Assembly (NCBI GenBank): GCA_004194705.1
Contig: SADC01000419.1
Coordinates: forward strand, 97,457-161,456
Direction of reading: 5' to 3'
DNA from: Ditylenchus dipsaci
Taxonomy: Eukaryota; Nematoda; Chromadorea; Rhabditida; Anguinidae
DNA length: 64,000 bases
The position numbers and the translations under genes were made by a program. This document shows, in pieces, positions 42,894 to 53,493 of the stretch (its first letter is position 1; each line of letters begins with the position of its first letter). Below the pieces are notes generated by a model. That model worked only from the letters and a program-made list of their open reading frames with translations, had not been told where the DNA came from and searched no databases.

Positions 42894-43022
42894 AATGCCA
42901 AGTTTATACGCGCCAATTCAAATATTTTACTGTATTTTATCGAATTTTCGGCGCTACTGTAATATAACCCATCCCCCCCCAAAACGCTTCTGTAATATTA
43001 ACCCCCCACCCCCAATAATTGA

Positions 43023-43136
43023 CCTACTGTCATATACAACCACCCAGCACTCCCCCCCCCTCACAAAAACCATGATTTTTTAGGAGTGTCTGAAAACCAT
43101 TTTTATGCAATAATTTTGCCATAAAAGGCCAGAAAA
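43023..43136. repeat. Direct repeat DR1, copy 1
   Basis: CTACTGTCATATACAACCAC through GCCATAAAAGGCCAGAAAAG, repeated in the same orientation at 43,932-44,045 with about 95 percent identity. The ends of both copies coincide, so the 795 bp between them could be an insertion within a duplicated site or one unit of a tandem duplication. Confidence 0.85.
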
Positions 43137-43931
43137 GCAATTTAAATAGGGTTCAAGGGCTGTATTGGGAGGGGAAGGGACAAAACAAGGGCCACTTATT
43201 AATAAGGGTTTTAAGGCACCCACAAACCCAGCAACTTGTGGTCCACCACTTATTATATATATTTTAAGGCACCTTTTTGATAAGACCAAAATTTCGATTT
43301 CACCCATCAAACCTTGAAATATGGAGTAACCAAAACTTTTTGCTGGGCTTAAGGAAAAATTTCACTGGCTGACCCTCAAAATCAAAGTTTGTTAAAAATC
43401 AAAAACAATCCATTTTTTATCATCTGAATTAACTGGGTGAAACAGGACTAAAATTGCAAATTTTGGGTGAGTGCCGCCTGATTAGGAGGATACCGTATTC
43501 ATTTTAATAGAGCCAGAGTCTCTAACAAAGCCAGACCTTCTTGTTTTTTTATTAAGATTTCAGATTCAGGGCCATTTTTAATTTAAAATTTGAAGACTTT
43601 TAGCAGTTAAATTATAAAACCAGATCTGGTTCTATGAGAATAAACACGGTATTCACCTGAATGGCCTGAAAAATAACATTTTTGTCAAAATAAAAAATAA
43701 ACCACTAATTCCGACAAAAAATCGTGTTCACCAATATTTAGCAATAATCTAAATTCTATAATTTTAAGTTTAAAATAAATAACAAGAAAAACAAAAAAAA
43801 TCAGTTTTTGAAAAAAAAATAATATTAAATCATGTATCAGCCAGGTTACTGCCATAGTTTCCTGTTGTGTCTCCTTTCTCTTAGTCTCTCCCCAGGGATT
43901 TGTCCAGAGGTGAAGGCCTAGTGTATTGGCA

Positions 43932-44045
43932 ACCTACTGTCATATACAACCACCCAGCCCCTCCCCCTCTCACAAAAACCATGATTTTTTAGGAGTGTCT
44001 GAAAACCATTTTTATGCAATAATTTTGCCATAAAAGGCCAGAAAA
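43932..44045. repeat. Direct repeat DR1, copy 2
   Basis: Second copy of the 114-bp unit at 43,023. The intervening sequence has no LTR-type TG...CA ends and no retroviral frame, so an LTR retroelement is unlikely. Confidence 0.85.
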
Positions 44046-44629
44046 GGGCAGCACGTTGCCCGGTAATCCAAAAGAGCTGGTTCTATTTCAGCCACCACCA
44101 TTTTCCTCTGGACAATCGATCCGATATAACATTTCAAATGGATATAAAAGTATTTACAATATCAATACTTAATAAAAAAAGATGTTTCATGTATATATTG
44201 CATTCGGTATAATAAAAACATTTTATATAGAGCATACTAACACATTTTTTCGAAAATGCAAGTTTACTTCTTTCCATTGTTTTGGCTTAAATCAATTCCC
44301 TGTTATTCAAAATCTGCCGAGGACTTCTGATTTTTTAATGTAAAAGTATGTTTTTAACGTTTTTACGGTCAAATCTTGGTATAAATCTTCTTGGGAACAG
44401 TTTATAGGTGTCGTTTTACCGGAATTTCAACTGTAAATATAATTTTCAATTGAAGTAGTTTAACGCTCAAAATTTCGACCCCCGCCTACATTCTTTGACC
44501 GGAGTTCATAACGTAACATAGCCGTCGCTGACACTGAGAATTTTACACGTTCATTTGCTCCTGGGACACTTTTTTATTTGTTGTTGTTTTTCAAATGATG
44601 TTACTTGTATTAAAATTGTAAAAGACAAG
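44046..44629. other. No gene seen
   Basis: AT-rich sequence with TGGGACACTTTTTTATTTG near 44,573, a version of the SINE-family tail. No exon. Confidence 0.3.
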
Positions 44630-44816
44630 CAGGTTACTTGTTAGTGCAGTGCTAAAGCGATTTTACCGTTCTAAATTCCTCGTGGGTTTGATCCCTAATG
44701 CCTGCTCAGCATTTTTGTTAATTTCATTATTAGTTTACTCAAAAATTCTTGAATATTTTTGCAATAAAAGTGGTGTCCCACGCGCATTCAAATTAAACTT
44801 CTGAAATTCTTGGCTA
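44630..44816 (+). repeat. tRNA-derived SINE-like element
   Basis: Head with A-box-like TTAGTGCAGTGCTAAAGC and B-box-like GGGTTTGATCCC, body TTAATTTCATTATTAGTTTA and TTCTTGAATATTTTTGCAAT, tail GTGTCCCACGCGCATTCAAA. Aligns along its length with 14,682-14,880. It ends just before the target site of the adjacent Mutator-like element. Confidence 0.65.
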
Positions 44817-45618
44817 CCGTCCTTGGTACAGTCCGTTTGACCGTCACCATTTTGACCGTCAGCATAATTTGACCATCACCATTTTGACCGTCACCAATTT
44901 GACCGTCAGGAATTTTGACCGTCATTTATATTTGACCGTCGTTTAAATTGACCGTCACCATTTTGACCGTCATTTAAATTTGACCGGTGCCACTTTGACC
45001 GTCAGCATAATTGACCGTTGCCATTTTGACCGTCATTTAAATTTGACCGTTGCCACTTTGACCGTCAGCATAATTTGACCGTCGCCATTTTGACCGTCAT
45101 TTAAATTTGACCGTTGCCACTTTGACCGTCAGCATAATTTGACCGTCACCATTTTGACCGTCGTTTGAATGTGACCGTCACTATTTTGACCGTCACCATT
45201 TTGACCGTCACTATTTTGACCGTCACCATTTTGACCGTCAGTAATTTTGAACAGATAACGAGTGAATCACACATCTTGATGCAATTTTTGCAACGCAGGC
45301 TAACAATTACTAAATAAGACGATAAAACCTTGACTAACACCGTAACTTTATTGAACCGTTTAACAACATTTCAAACATCTTCAACGCCAACACAACTCCC
45401 TGACACCATTCTTTCTTACTGAGTCTGTTTGCATCGACATCCGACCACCGATTAACTTGGAGCAATATTCGTCCGTCCCGCTTCACATCTTCAACCTCCT
45501 TGGTTTAGTGACACCGTTCACCCAGTCCTGAAGAAAATATAAGAGATGTGAGAACAAGCTGATATAAAGTGCATTGAACGTTACGTTGTAGAGTAGCAAA
45601 TAATCACCACGGTAAGCC

Positions 45619-46042
45619 TCACGAAGTTTTATGAAGAAGTGCCAGACGGATGGATGAGGTTGAATGAGCTTCTGAAGCTTGTTGTTGTTGCTCTCGCTTG
45701 GATTGTTGTGGCACGGTCTTTCTTTGATTACAGCGCTGTATTGATTGGAAATATCGATTGAGTAAAGTGGTTTTCTTCCATTGCTCCCTTGAATAGGCTG
45801 AACACTTTACTTTTGGATCAAAAGCGCCAGTGTCGTGTAGAATAAACAACTTGCCATCTGAGAACTGCATCAATTCGTCTGGAATTTCGAACGCGATATT
45901 ACTCGGAGAAGGTGGTAGACCCATAGATTTTGTGCGCTTTTTTCCTAGACGAGCGGCCTCATGATCCTTTCGAGGAAGAAATCGCTTTTCAACGGAAGAA
46001 AGAATGGCTGTAGTATGACTGATTACTTTCTTTGGCGCCTGA
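45619..46042 (-). CDS. Second exon of MULE-like protein
   Basis: Begins after ATCAGTATTCAG with APKKVISHTTAILSSVEKR. The stretch RTKSMGLPPSPSNIAFEIP followed by DELMQFSDGKLFILHDTGA matches the P-x-P...IP-x-x-x-x...G-x-x-F-x-L-x-D-S/T-G pattern that precedes the first catalytic aspartate in Mutator-like transposases of invertebrates. The rest is Gln-rich and stops before any DDE motif, so the protein is truncated. Confidence 0.55.
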
Positions 46043-46106
46043 ATACTGATAGAAAGTGGGGAAATAATAAAATTCGGCAAAGGTTACATATCAGTGAATG
46101 TTGTAA

Positions 46107-46487
46107 TTAGTCGAACTTGCTCATCACCACCATAGCATTCATAGGACGCCAAGGAGAAGCAGAATGACCCACATGGAAACCCAAAACGGAACGTAACTTA
46201 TTGCTTGCTTTGACTAGATGTAACGCATTTGCAGCCGGACTTCCACTGATCGCATTTATAAAAAGCAAGCTTTTCATCTTTGGAATATGCATCGAATGAG
46301 AAGAGTGCTCCTCATAGACCGGCTTGCTTTTGTCACTACGAGTAGAATTGACCCATTTAAGCTCGACTTCTGGTTCGATTCGCAGCACGCTTTGCACATC
46401 TTCTCTTTCGAGATCACTACTTTCACCGTTCTCGGACTCGGATATATTTTGCGCTTCATCGTAGCTATCGAAATCGTTGTTCATCTC
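46107..46487 (-). CDS. N-terminal exon of MULE-like protein
   Basis: Frame entered through TTCTTCTTCAG: GYEMNNDFDSYDEAQNISES, an acidic linker, then ELKWVNSTRSDKSKPVYEE and SMHIPKMKSLLFINAISG. The acidic start and the V-x-S-x-R-x2-K-P-V-Y stretch resemble the beginning of FLYWCH-type fingers often found before MULE transposases, but the finger cysteines and histidines are not evident, so this is tentative. The frame stops at TAA near 46,107; a splice to the next exon is likely but no donor stands out. Confidence 0.45.
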   Translation of the reverse strand, partial: EMNNDFDSYDEAQNISESENGESSDLEREDVQSVLRIEPEVELKWVNSTRSDKSKPVYEEHSSHSMHIPKMKSLLFINAISGSPAANALHLVKASNKLRSVLGFHVGHSASPWRPMNAMVVMSKFD

Positions 46488-46914
46488 GTAGCCTGAAGAA
46501 GAAATAATGAGCAAAAGCTTCACGAAATAAATCTTAAACAAGACCAAAGACAAAATAGCGACGGTCACATTCAAACGACGGTCAAAATGGCGACGGTCAA
46601 ATTATGCTGACGGTCAAAATGGTGACGGTCAAATTATGCTGACGGTCAAAATGGTGACGGTCAAATTATGCTGACGGTCAAAATGGTGACGGTCAAATTA
46701 AGCTGACGGTCAAAATGGTGACGGTCAAATTTAAACGACGGTCAAATATAAACGACGGTCAAAATTCCTGACGGTCAAATTGGTGACGGTCAAAATGGTG
46801 ATGGTCAAATTATGCTGACGGTCAAAATGGTGACGGTCAAACGGACTGTACCCCGTCCTTTAACCTTAGTGAAAACCTTTTTTCGAAAATCAGACTGCGT
46901 CCAAAAATTTTGAC

Positions 46915-47625
46915 AGCCGCTTTTAACACTCTGAAGACGGCTCATTTTCGAACCCCACCCCCCCCCCTCTATTTTCTTGTCTTTCAATAGAACTTGATTT
47001 TTTTTACAGGAGTTGTTCATATCAAAAAGGATCAAGATTGGCAAAAAAAAGTTTTGGCTGGGAGGCTTCTACCACAAAATCACTTTTTTGCCTTGGTCCC
47101 CCTTACCTCCTAAAATTTTGGCTCAAAACAACAGGGGGACCAAGGCAATTTTTTCGAAAATTTTTTTGTGCAAAACACGTTTCTGGGGGCAAATCACACG
47201 CTGAGCTCATTTCTGGCATTCTTTTGTTGCTAATCGTAATTTATCGGTCCCAAACAGCCATTTTTGACACTGAAGTAGCAGAGAAGAAGCGAGAATTGAG
47301 GATATTGATCTGAATCAAGATGAACAATCAGATGCCAGAAATACACTCAGCGTGTGATTTTGCCCCTAGAAACGTGTTTTGCGCGAGAACATTTTTTCGA
47401 AAAAATTGCCTTGGTCCCCTCTGTTGTTTTTCAGCCAAAATTTTTAGAGGTGAGGGGACCAAAGCAAAAAAAGTGATTTTTTGGTAGAAACCTCCAGCCA
47501 AAACTTTTTTTTGCCAATCTTGATTTTTTTCGATAAGTACAACTTCTGTAAAAAAATTCAAGTTTTATTGAAAAGGCAAGAAAATAGAGGGGGTCGAAAA
47601 TGAGCCGTATTCACAGTGTTAAAGG
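46915..47625. repeat. Palindromic repeat carrying the GGGGGACCAAGG phrase
   Basis: Arms 46,915-47,230 and 47,330-47,625 are reverse complements (AAAGTTTTGGCTGG, GCAAAACACGTTTCT and AAATCACACGCTGAG with mirrors). Each arm contains the CCTTGGTCCCC phrase and its inverted ACAGGGGGACCAAGG copy, so the phrase forms its own hairpin inside the arm. No target duplication is clear. Confidence 0.85.
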
Positions 47626-47655
47626 AATATGACCGGTTATCCACCGACCCACGTC

Positions 47656-48062
47656 CATAGTGACACGCCGTCCTACGCCGTCCTAATTTTTTTCATCGCC
47701 GTCCTGCATTTTAACCATATTTTTCATTATGGCACCTTTTTTATTTTACAACATATAATCAGTTTTTATTTTATACTTAATTTTCGGGCGACCGTCCAAG
47801 TTTTCTTTCATTTCATTTTAAAAAAATGGGCCGTCCTGATTTTACACGAAAATTTTCAAAAAAGTCGGTTAAATAAGGACGGCCCCATTTTTTTGAAATA
47901 AAAATGAAAGAAAACTTGGACGGTCGCCCGAAAATTAAGTATAAAAATAAAAACTGATTATATGTTGTAAAATAAAAAAAGGTGTCCATAATGAAAAATA
48001 TGGTTAAAATGCAGGACGGCGATGAAAAAAATTAGGACGGCGTAGGACGGGTGGTCACTATG
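47656..48062. mobile_element. hAT-type palindromic MITE, 407 bp
   Basis: Inverted ends CATAGTGAC with CCCGTCCTACGCCGTCC words, perfect 8-bp duplication CCCACGTC (47,648-47,655 and 48,063-48,070). Nearly the whole element is a palindrome centred at 47,860. Subterminal CCGTCC words are repeated. It is non-coding. Confidence 0.9.
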
Positions 48063-48669
48063 CCCACGTCCATGTGAAGTATACTTGAGGAAAAAAAGTT
48101 ATGTTGAAACAATCTTTAGCGCTCAAATTTCGCATGTTCATATCATTCATTCATTGACATCTTTAACTTGGCTTAGGGATGGGACGGGAATCCCACGGGA
48201 ATCCCGGTTTATGAAACCCCAAAATTTTCCAAATCCCGATTCTGAATCCCGCCGGCCCAAAAGCTAAAATCCCGAATCCGGCCGGTTCATTTTCAAAAAT
48301 CTCAAAAAATCCCGAAATTTGATCAATAATTTTTTTTAAAGGAGGAAACTTTATACACGGTCACCGGTTCGACTGCCAATGGATGCAAACCTTCTTTTTC
48401 AACCTTTTTATACACAAATTCAGTGTCAAAATACTCTTTTATTATTAAGATCATCAGCGCAGAGGTCTGCCACCTACTGGAGCATATTAATTTAATCAAC
48501 AGAGAAAATAATAATAATAAAAATAATATTATTAAGTTCGAGTTGGAATTCAAAAAACATTCAGCGATGTCCAATTCCATACCGTCCTACCCAGGGCTGT
48601 CATTTGCATTAAATACCAAAATTAAGTTGACCCTTCGACCCTAGGCGATGTGTATATGAAGTCTCCTCC

Positions 48670-48885
48670 CCTTAAAAGACCATTGTCTTTGCGCGCAGCT
48701 GTTATCACCTGCGCAGCGGTTTTTCTAATCATTAAGCTTCTGTACGGATTTTTCGACTTGATTTATAACAAAATCATACCTAAAATTAAATTCCAGACCT
48801 TGTTTGTTAGAAACCAAGTTGAAAAATCTGTACAGAAGTTCAATGATTAGGGCGAAAATTGAATTGGAGAGGGAAAGGCGCTGCG
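48670..48885. mobile_element. Element B, second copy
   Basis: Same palindrome as 27,778-28,018 (AAGCTTCTGTACGGATTTTT, CATACCTAAAATTAAATTCC, then the mirrored GTACAGAAGTTCAATGATTA). Ends differ: here GCGCGCAGC/GCTGCGCAC words flank it, so the ends may belong to a third element. Confidence 0.65.
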
Positions 48886-48991
48886 CACAAACCCAAGGTT
48901 TTAAAGTTGTTACAATGTTTTCATAATGTTTCGTATGAGGGCTAAAATAAAAGTGCGAATCGCAGCATTTACGAAAATAGCTTTTATCATT

Positions 48992-49156
48992 TTACAGTGC
49001 ACTCTTGATGTAAAGCAGCTTTTCAAGCTCGTTTACTAACCAAGTGCGACCATTTGACTTGACTGTTTGAATTTTCACCAAATCGTAGTCAGCACAATAT
49101 GCTTCCGAAATCGTAGGAATTTCTACTTTGCCAATCGATTCGTAAAATGTGAAAGT
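48992..49156 (-). CDS. Orphan coding fragment
   Basis: A 54-codon open stretch on the minus strand ends ELEKLLYIKSAL then TAA and contains YESIGKVEIPTISEAYCADY and VKSNGRTWLVNELEKLL. Codon composition and amphipathic pattern look like real protein rather than repeat noise. No ATG or clear acceptor precedes it, so it is a terminal exon or a fragment. It lies inside the hAT-like element at 48,168 and could be part of its protein or captured. No family recognised. Confidence 0.45.
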   Translation of the reverse strand, partial: TFTFYESIGKVEIPTISEAYCADYDLVKIQTVKSNGRTWLVNELEKLLYIKSAL

Positions 49157-49775
49157 TTACAGTTCACTTTACTAGGGCCACTTCAACTTGATAGTTAACT
49201 ATTTAATTAAATATATAAGCTGTACAAGTTACAATTAACTGTAAAGCTACCGTTAACTGTATAGCCAAAGTTAACCTTAGAGCCGATTCAAATTACTGGC
49301 GTTCCGTAAAATTAACCGGGTCCGGTAAGTTGCCGATAAGTTACCATAGTAACTGAAAGGCTTTAACTTACCACGTAAGTTAAGTTAAAGCCTCATAACC
49401 AATTTTATTCCATATCATAAGATAAATTTTGTTAGAATGTTCACTTTGCGGTTTTTCTTAAAAAATCCCGAATCTTGCGGGATTCCCGGTATTTTCCTGA
49501 CGGAAACCCGAATCCCGACAGTTTTTGGAATCCCGATCCCGAATCCAGCGGAACCCCGAATCCTCAAGCCTAGCTTTAACAAACATGTTTGCAATATGAG
49601 ATTATCCATATTTTTAGTTAGAGCAAATAGCGCTTGCTGTACAGGGTGTTGCAAATATTTTTAGGTTTTTGAAGTGGTTGTGTTTTAAAAATTTCATGAA
49701 GCATTAGCCAGATTTTTTTATCAGATAGAGGAAGACGGGAGTTTTCGTTCAATACCAATCTTCATGACAAAAAAT

Positions 49776-50047
49776 CTAAACATTCGCAAATGTTTCGTCA
49801 ACAGTTTTGCCGCCCATTTTTATGGTTTTCAGCGTATAAGAATTATTTAGGAGATGTTCGACCCAGTCGACTAAAAAGGCATTCCTCAAACCCTCCAAGT
49901 GCACAAGTGCCGAAATTTGTGCATTGCTTATTTCATAGCAGAGCGAATATTTTGCCAACCCGTTAAATGCATTTTCTTAATTTCACGAGCTATACCGATT
50001 TCCCTTTTTAGATCTTGGTCAACCACCCAAAAATCTCGGGATCGAAT
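49776..50047 (-). CDS. Orphan coding segment with one frame break
   Basis: On the minus strand, SRDFWVVDQDLKREIGIAR runs into LAKYSLCYEISNAQISALV and LRNAFLVDWVEHLLNNSY, ending DETFANV then TAA. The two parts are in different frames at about 49,975, joined by one extra A in an AAAA run. The protein-like pattern continues on both sides, so it is a single coding segment. No ATG, splice site or family recognised. It begins about 200 bp beyond the hAT-like element. Confidence 0.5.
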
Positions 50048-50229
50048 TCAAAAATTTTCGTTTCTCAGGTGATTAAAAAATAAGCGCACATGTGCGGCAA
50101 TTAGAAGAAATACGGTATATTGAAAATCTTAACACTATATTAGTATGATATATAAAAAAATTTAAATATTCATTTTGTTTCAAATATTATTTGAAAAACA
50201 ATAATTGAAATATAAAAAGCTCACTTTTT

Positions 50230-50625
50230 TACATTTTACTAACACAAGCAAAAACGGTAAAATATCGATTACTGACGGTCAATGATTTTTTTTTTTGAAA
50301 ATTTTAATCAAAATCGTCAATTTTCTAGGAAAAGTTTCTAGAAAGTAGACCCTAATACCAAAATTTTATCTTAAATTCGAATCCGTTGAGATCAGATCAA
50401 AATAATTTTATGGCTGATATATAGCTATTTTGAGTAGATAGACCAGGAATTTGGCACCATTTACCTATTTTAATGGGTATCTCAGTCTATAAAAAATATT
50501 TTGATCTGATTTCCAGAAACTTTTTCCTTGAAAATGACGATTTTGATCAAATTCATTGACCGTCGGTAATCGATAGCCGTCCGCAAAAACTTTATAAAGA
50601 CGACTAATATTTGTGGCTTAAATTA
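50230..50625. repeat. Palindromic MITE
   Basis: ATCGATTACTGACGGTCAAT at the left is mirrored by ATTGACCGTCGGTAATCGAT at the right; arms of about 120 bp surround an AT-rich centre containing GATCAGATCAAAATA and its mirror. No protein. Target duplication not clear. Confidence 0.75.
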
Positions 50626-50934
50626 ATCATCATTGATTATTTTTGTTTTCATACCAAGAAAGCTAATAATTTTATAATAGTCATCTCTGCAGTTTTTTTG
50701 CATATGCATTTATGTGTGTAATTTTCGACAATATTCTAAAAATTATTTTTAGATTTAACATCTATCATAAGTAAGACTCTATCCCCACATGCCTTATTAT
50801 AAATAGCACCTTTGGAAATTTTTTTCATTTTTGACTTTGGGCCTAAATAAATTTATCGTCTTTTTATGACTAGGCGAAACACCCATTTCGCCTGATAGTT
50901 CACTGTGAAATTCGAAAAGTGTTACAGTCAACTT

Positions 50935-51065
50935 TCGATTTAACAGCCCTCCGATTTAACCGCCCCTAGGACGAAATTATCGAAATTTGACTAAATTGTG
51001 AGCAGTTTCACCATTGATTAACCGGCTCTCGATATAACGGCTCTTCGATTTAACGTTACCCCCTA
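50935..51065. mobile_element. Pogo-like terminus, single end
   Basis: TA then CAGTCAACTTTCGATTTAAC, followed by CCGATTTAACCGCCCCTAGG and TTCGATTTAACGTTACC. Only one end is seen; a possible second end GCCCTCGATTTAG lies at 51,090. Confidence 0.5.
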
Positions 51066-51099
51066 CTGTCGGTTCTGATTGTGAAAATATGCCCTCGAT

Positions 51100-52250
51100 T
51101 TAGTTTTTTCATTATTTCATGGATTTTTTGTTGCTTGAGACATTGATCATTGGTCATAGTGTCTAAAATTAGCACTTTGAGCAAAAATTGTCCTAAATTA
51201 GATGAAAAAACTGCTTTTCAGTTTATTGCAATGAACCAAAGGCTCAGAGATCAAACTACTTAGACCTTCAGACCTTTCGACAATTCAAATTTTGTCATAT
51301 CACTGCGCACAAAAATAAATAAATGAATAAAATACATGGAGTCATTGCCACTAACTCTATCTGTTTCATATACTTTTCTTCTGTGATTGTCCGCTGTATA
51401 CTCTCTTGCTGCCCAACAGACAGACTTAATAATAGATACAAGCAAATTTATATACTAATAGAGAAATGTGTGTGTGCAACGTTTTGTCTCAAAATTGTCT
51501 TTTGAAAGCTGGTCTTGCAATGAAACAGAGTGAAGAATCATTCGAGATTCAGTCTTTCAGAGTCTCATTACTTTTTTCTGAAAAGTCAGTGGTCGGATCT
51601 TTTATTCTTCCATTTTTTGATTATCAATGTTTTGTTCAGTCTTTCTCTGCTTCGTGGAGTTTCAAGTGGGATGATACAAGAAGCAAGCTGTTCAACCCGA
51701 GTGGTGGTCATCTATGATGCTGTGAGTGTTAGGTTCTCTTATACTTCAATCATAAATTATTTTTATTTAGTCTCTTACCTTCGTAAAATCTTAATTGATG
51801 TGATCGAAGAATCAAGATGCTGATGCTGTAGTACTGTAGTATTAATGTCTGTATTGTGTTTCAATGAATTTTAGTTGTCGTATTATTCTGTTTGCTTAAA
51901 TTGACAAAATTGGTTTTATCGATTTGTTCAGCTGAGTAAGTTAGACGTGATGAGTCAATTGAGATGTTCAAATTAGCTAAAAGAGAGTTGTTTGCATATG
52001 TATATTTCACAAAATTTTTACAAATATTCTGACAGAAAAAAGTCTCTTTTAGAAATGTTCTAAATAGAAAAAAGATTTTGTGAATCTCGCCACTGGGAAA
52101 ATAAACACTTTTATGAATATGACTAAAAGAAGACACTTATAACAATAACCTCGAAGAAAAAGACCAACGATTTTGTAAATCTTCATCTGAAAAAAGACTT
52201 TTTCGTGAAACTCAATACAAACATCTACAAACGTTGAAAAATGGAGTACT
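51100..52250. other. No gene seen
   Basis: AT-rich unique-looking sequence. Several frames of 60-97 codons overlap on both strands around 51,320-51,830 without motifs or consistent splice sites; I cannot assign any as real. Confidence 0.3.
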
Positions 52251-52251
52251 T

Positions 52252-52795
52252 ACCGTATTTTCTTCATTAAACGACCCTGTCTCTTCCTTATCATGGCAAT
52301 TTGAAAGGTTTGAATGCGCGCGGACCACACACATTTTGTCAATAATAATTTCGAGTTGTTTTGTTTACGTTAATTGTTTGGAAAATAAGTTTGTCAATTT
52401 GTTCAAAATGTAGCGCCACTCACTAGTCAAGCCCAACGTTGCTTGACCATGCCAGATCGGACAACCTATCCGACTTTCACTGCTCCACAACCGTCACGGT
52501 TCGAATGTGACTGATATGGAACAGAACATGACGTTTAAAATTTAAAATGCAAACAAAAAAAATAATTCGAAAAGATTACTGACAAAATCTATGTGGTCCC
52601 GCGCGCATTCAAACCTTTGAAATTGCCATGATAAGGAAAAGACAGGGTCTTTTAATGCACCCGGGTTCGTTATTTTTCAACCACTAAAAAATCTCGAAAT
52701 TTTCAATCAAAAATGGCCTTAACTCTGAAATCCTAGTCAAAATTAAGATGGGGGTTCATTATTAGAGAGCGGTTTATTAATAGAAAAAATACGGT
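52252..52795. mobile_element. Palindromic element with ATACGGTA ends
   Basis: The ends ACCGTATTTT...TTAAACG and TTTATTAATAGAAAAAATAC with GGT are inverted, with TA at the borders. Inside is a second palindrome (52,290-52,640) whose arms carry TTTGAATGCGCGCGGACCAC, the CGCGCG motif of the SINE-like tails. Related ATACCGTATT words occur at 43,490 and 50,112. Confidence 0.6.
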
Positions 52796-53490
52796 ATGTG
52801 AGTTTTCGAAAGGAATTCATAGCTCATGGCATCAAGACTCATTTTTATGTTTATAGAAAAGTCTACAAGGAAACAAAAGTTTCGCAACAGAAATTATTAA
52901 TCCCGCCACAGGTCTCAAATGAACGATTTTGTGAATTTCGGAACATAAAAAATCACTTTGTTAGCTGTGTCAAAAATAGTTAAAATATTGATTATGATAG
53001 TACTATGCGATTGTGTTTTGCTTTGAATTCATACATCTTCAAATTTTTTCGTAGGTGAAGCTTGGGTATGGTTACATGATCAAAGACGCTGGAAGCAAGC
53101 AGTAAGCGAATTAACTACGGTCTTTTTCAAGCCATTGTGCCAAGTGATAAACCATTTTGATATCACTATTTTTGTTATGAATTTTTTTCGTCTTATTTTC
53201 ACTGTTTTTACTTTGAGCGTTTTAAGCAGTTAAATCTTTCAAAAAATTCTTGTGGCTGAGTTTTACGTAAAGTAATCATTTTTGAAAATCATCCAAGTAT
53301 GGGGAATGAGATCTCGGATCAATGATTGAACGGTTAAAATTCGAGCATTTTTTTGATTTTGTAAAGCATTTAAAAAGTTGATTGATGTGAAAAACTAAAA
53401 ATAAATTTAAAAATTCTACGGAAAAATCAGCGAAAAATGAATCGAAAAGTGTCAAGAAAACATCATCGGATGTCATGAAAACATCAGAAA
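52796..53490. other. No confident gene
   Basis: The frame at 52,798-52,983 (plus) reads FIAHGIKTHFYVYRKVYKE and is somewhat protein-like, but it starts at the border of the preceding element and has no supporting splice sites or homologous copy. The remainder is AT-rich. Confidence 0.3.
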
Positions 53491-53493
53491 ATA

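Larger units (their letters stand above)
44825..46852 (-). mobile_element. Mutator-like element with GACCGTC-array ends
   Basis: 2,028 bp flanked by the perfect 8-bp duplication CCGTCCTT (44,817-44,824 and 46,853-46,860). The ends are GGTACAGTCCGTTTGACCGTC-like and inverted. The terminal repeats are 290 and 420 bp and consist almost entirely of the heptamer GACCGTC separated by short AT spacers (ACCATTTT, AGCATAATTT, ATTTAAATTT). The interior encodes, on the minus strand, two exons resembling the front of a Mutator-type transposase (separate entries); the catalytic domain is absent. Long inverted ends, an 8-9 bp duplication and protein motifs agree on a non-autonomous MULE. Confidence 0.78.
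48168..49573. mobile_element. hAT-like element with AATCCCG word ends
   Basis: The ends TTGGCTTAGGGATGGG and, inverted, TAGGCTTGAGGATTCGGG are followed by arrays of AATCCCG/CGGGATT words; the flanks share CTTTAAC (48,161-48,167 and 49,574-49,580). Inside are element B (48,670-48,885), a coding fragment (48,992-49,156), a TTAAC word zone (49,195-49,290) and a hairpin at 49,330-49,400. No hAT domain is visible. Confidence 0.65.

Noticed and set aside
43023..44045. LTR retrotransposon
   Set aside because: Direct repeats are only 114 bp, lack TG...CA ends, primer-binding site and polyprotein.
45146..45340. Repetitive TVKMVTVKIV frame
   Set aside because: It is translation of the GACCGTC terminal array of the Mutator-like element.
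51260..52136. Cluster of 60-97 codon frames
   Set aside because: AT-rich composition, mutual overlap on both strands, no motif or conserved copy.
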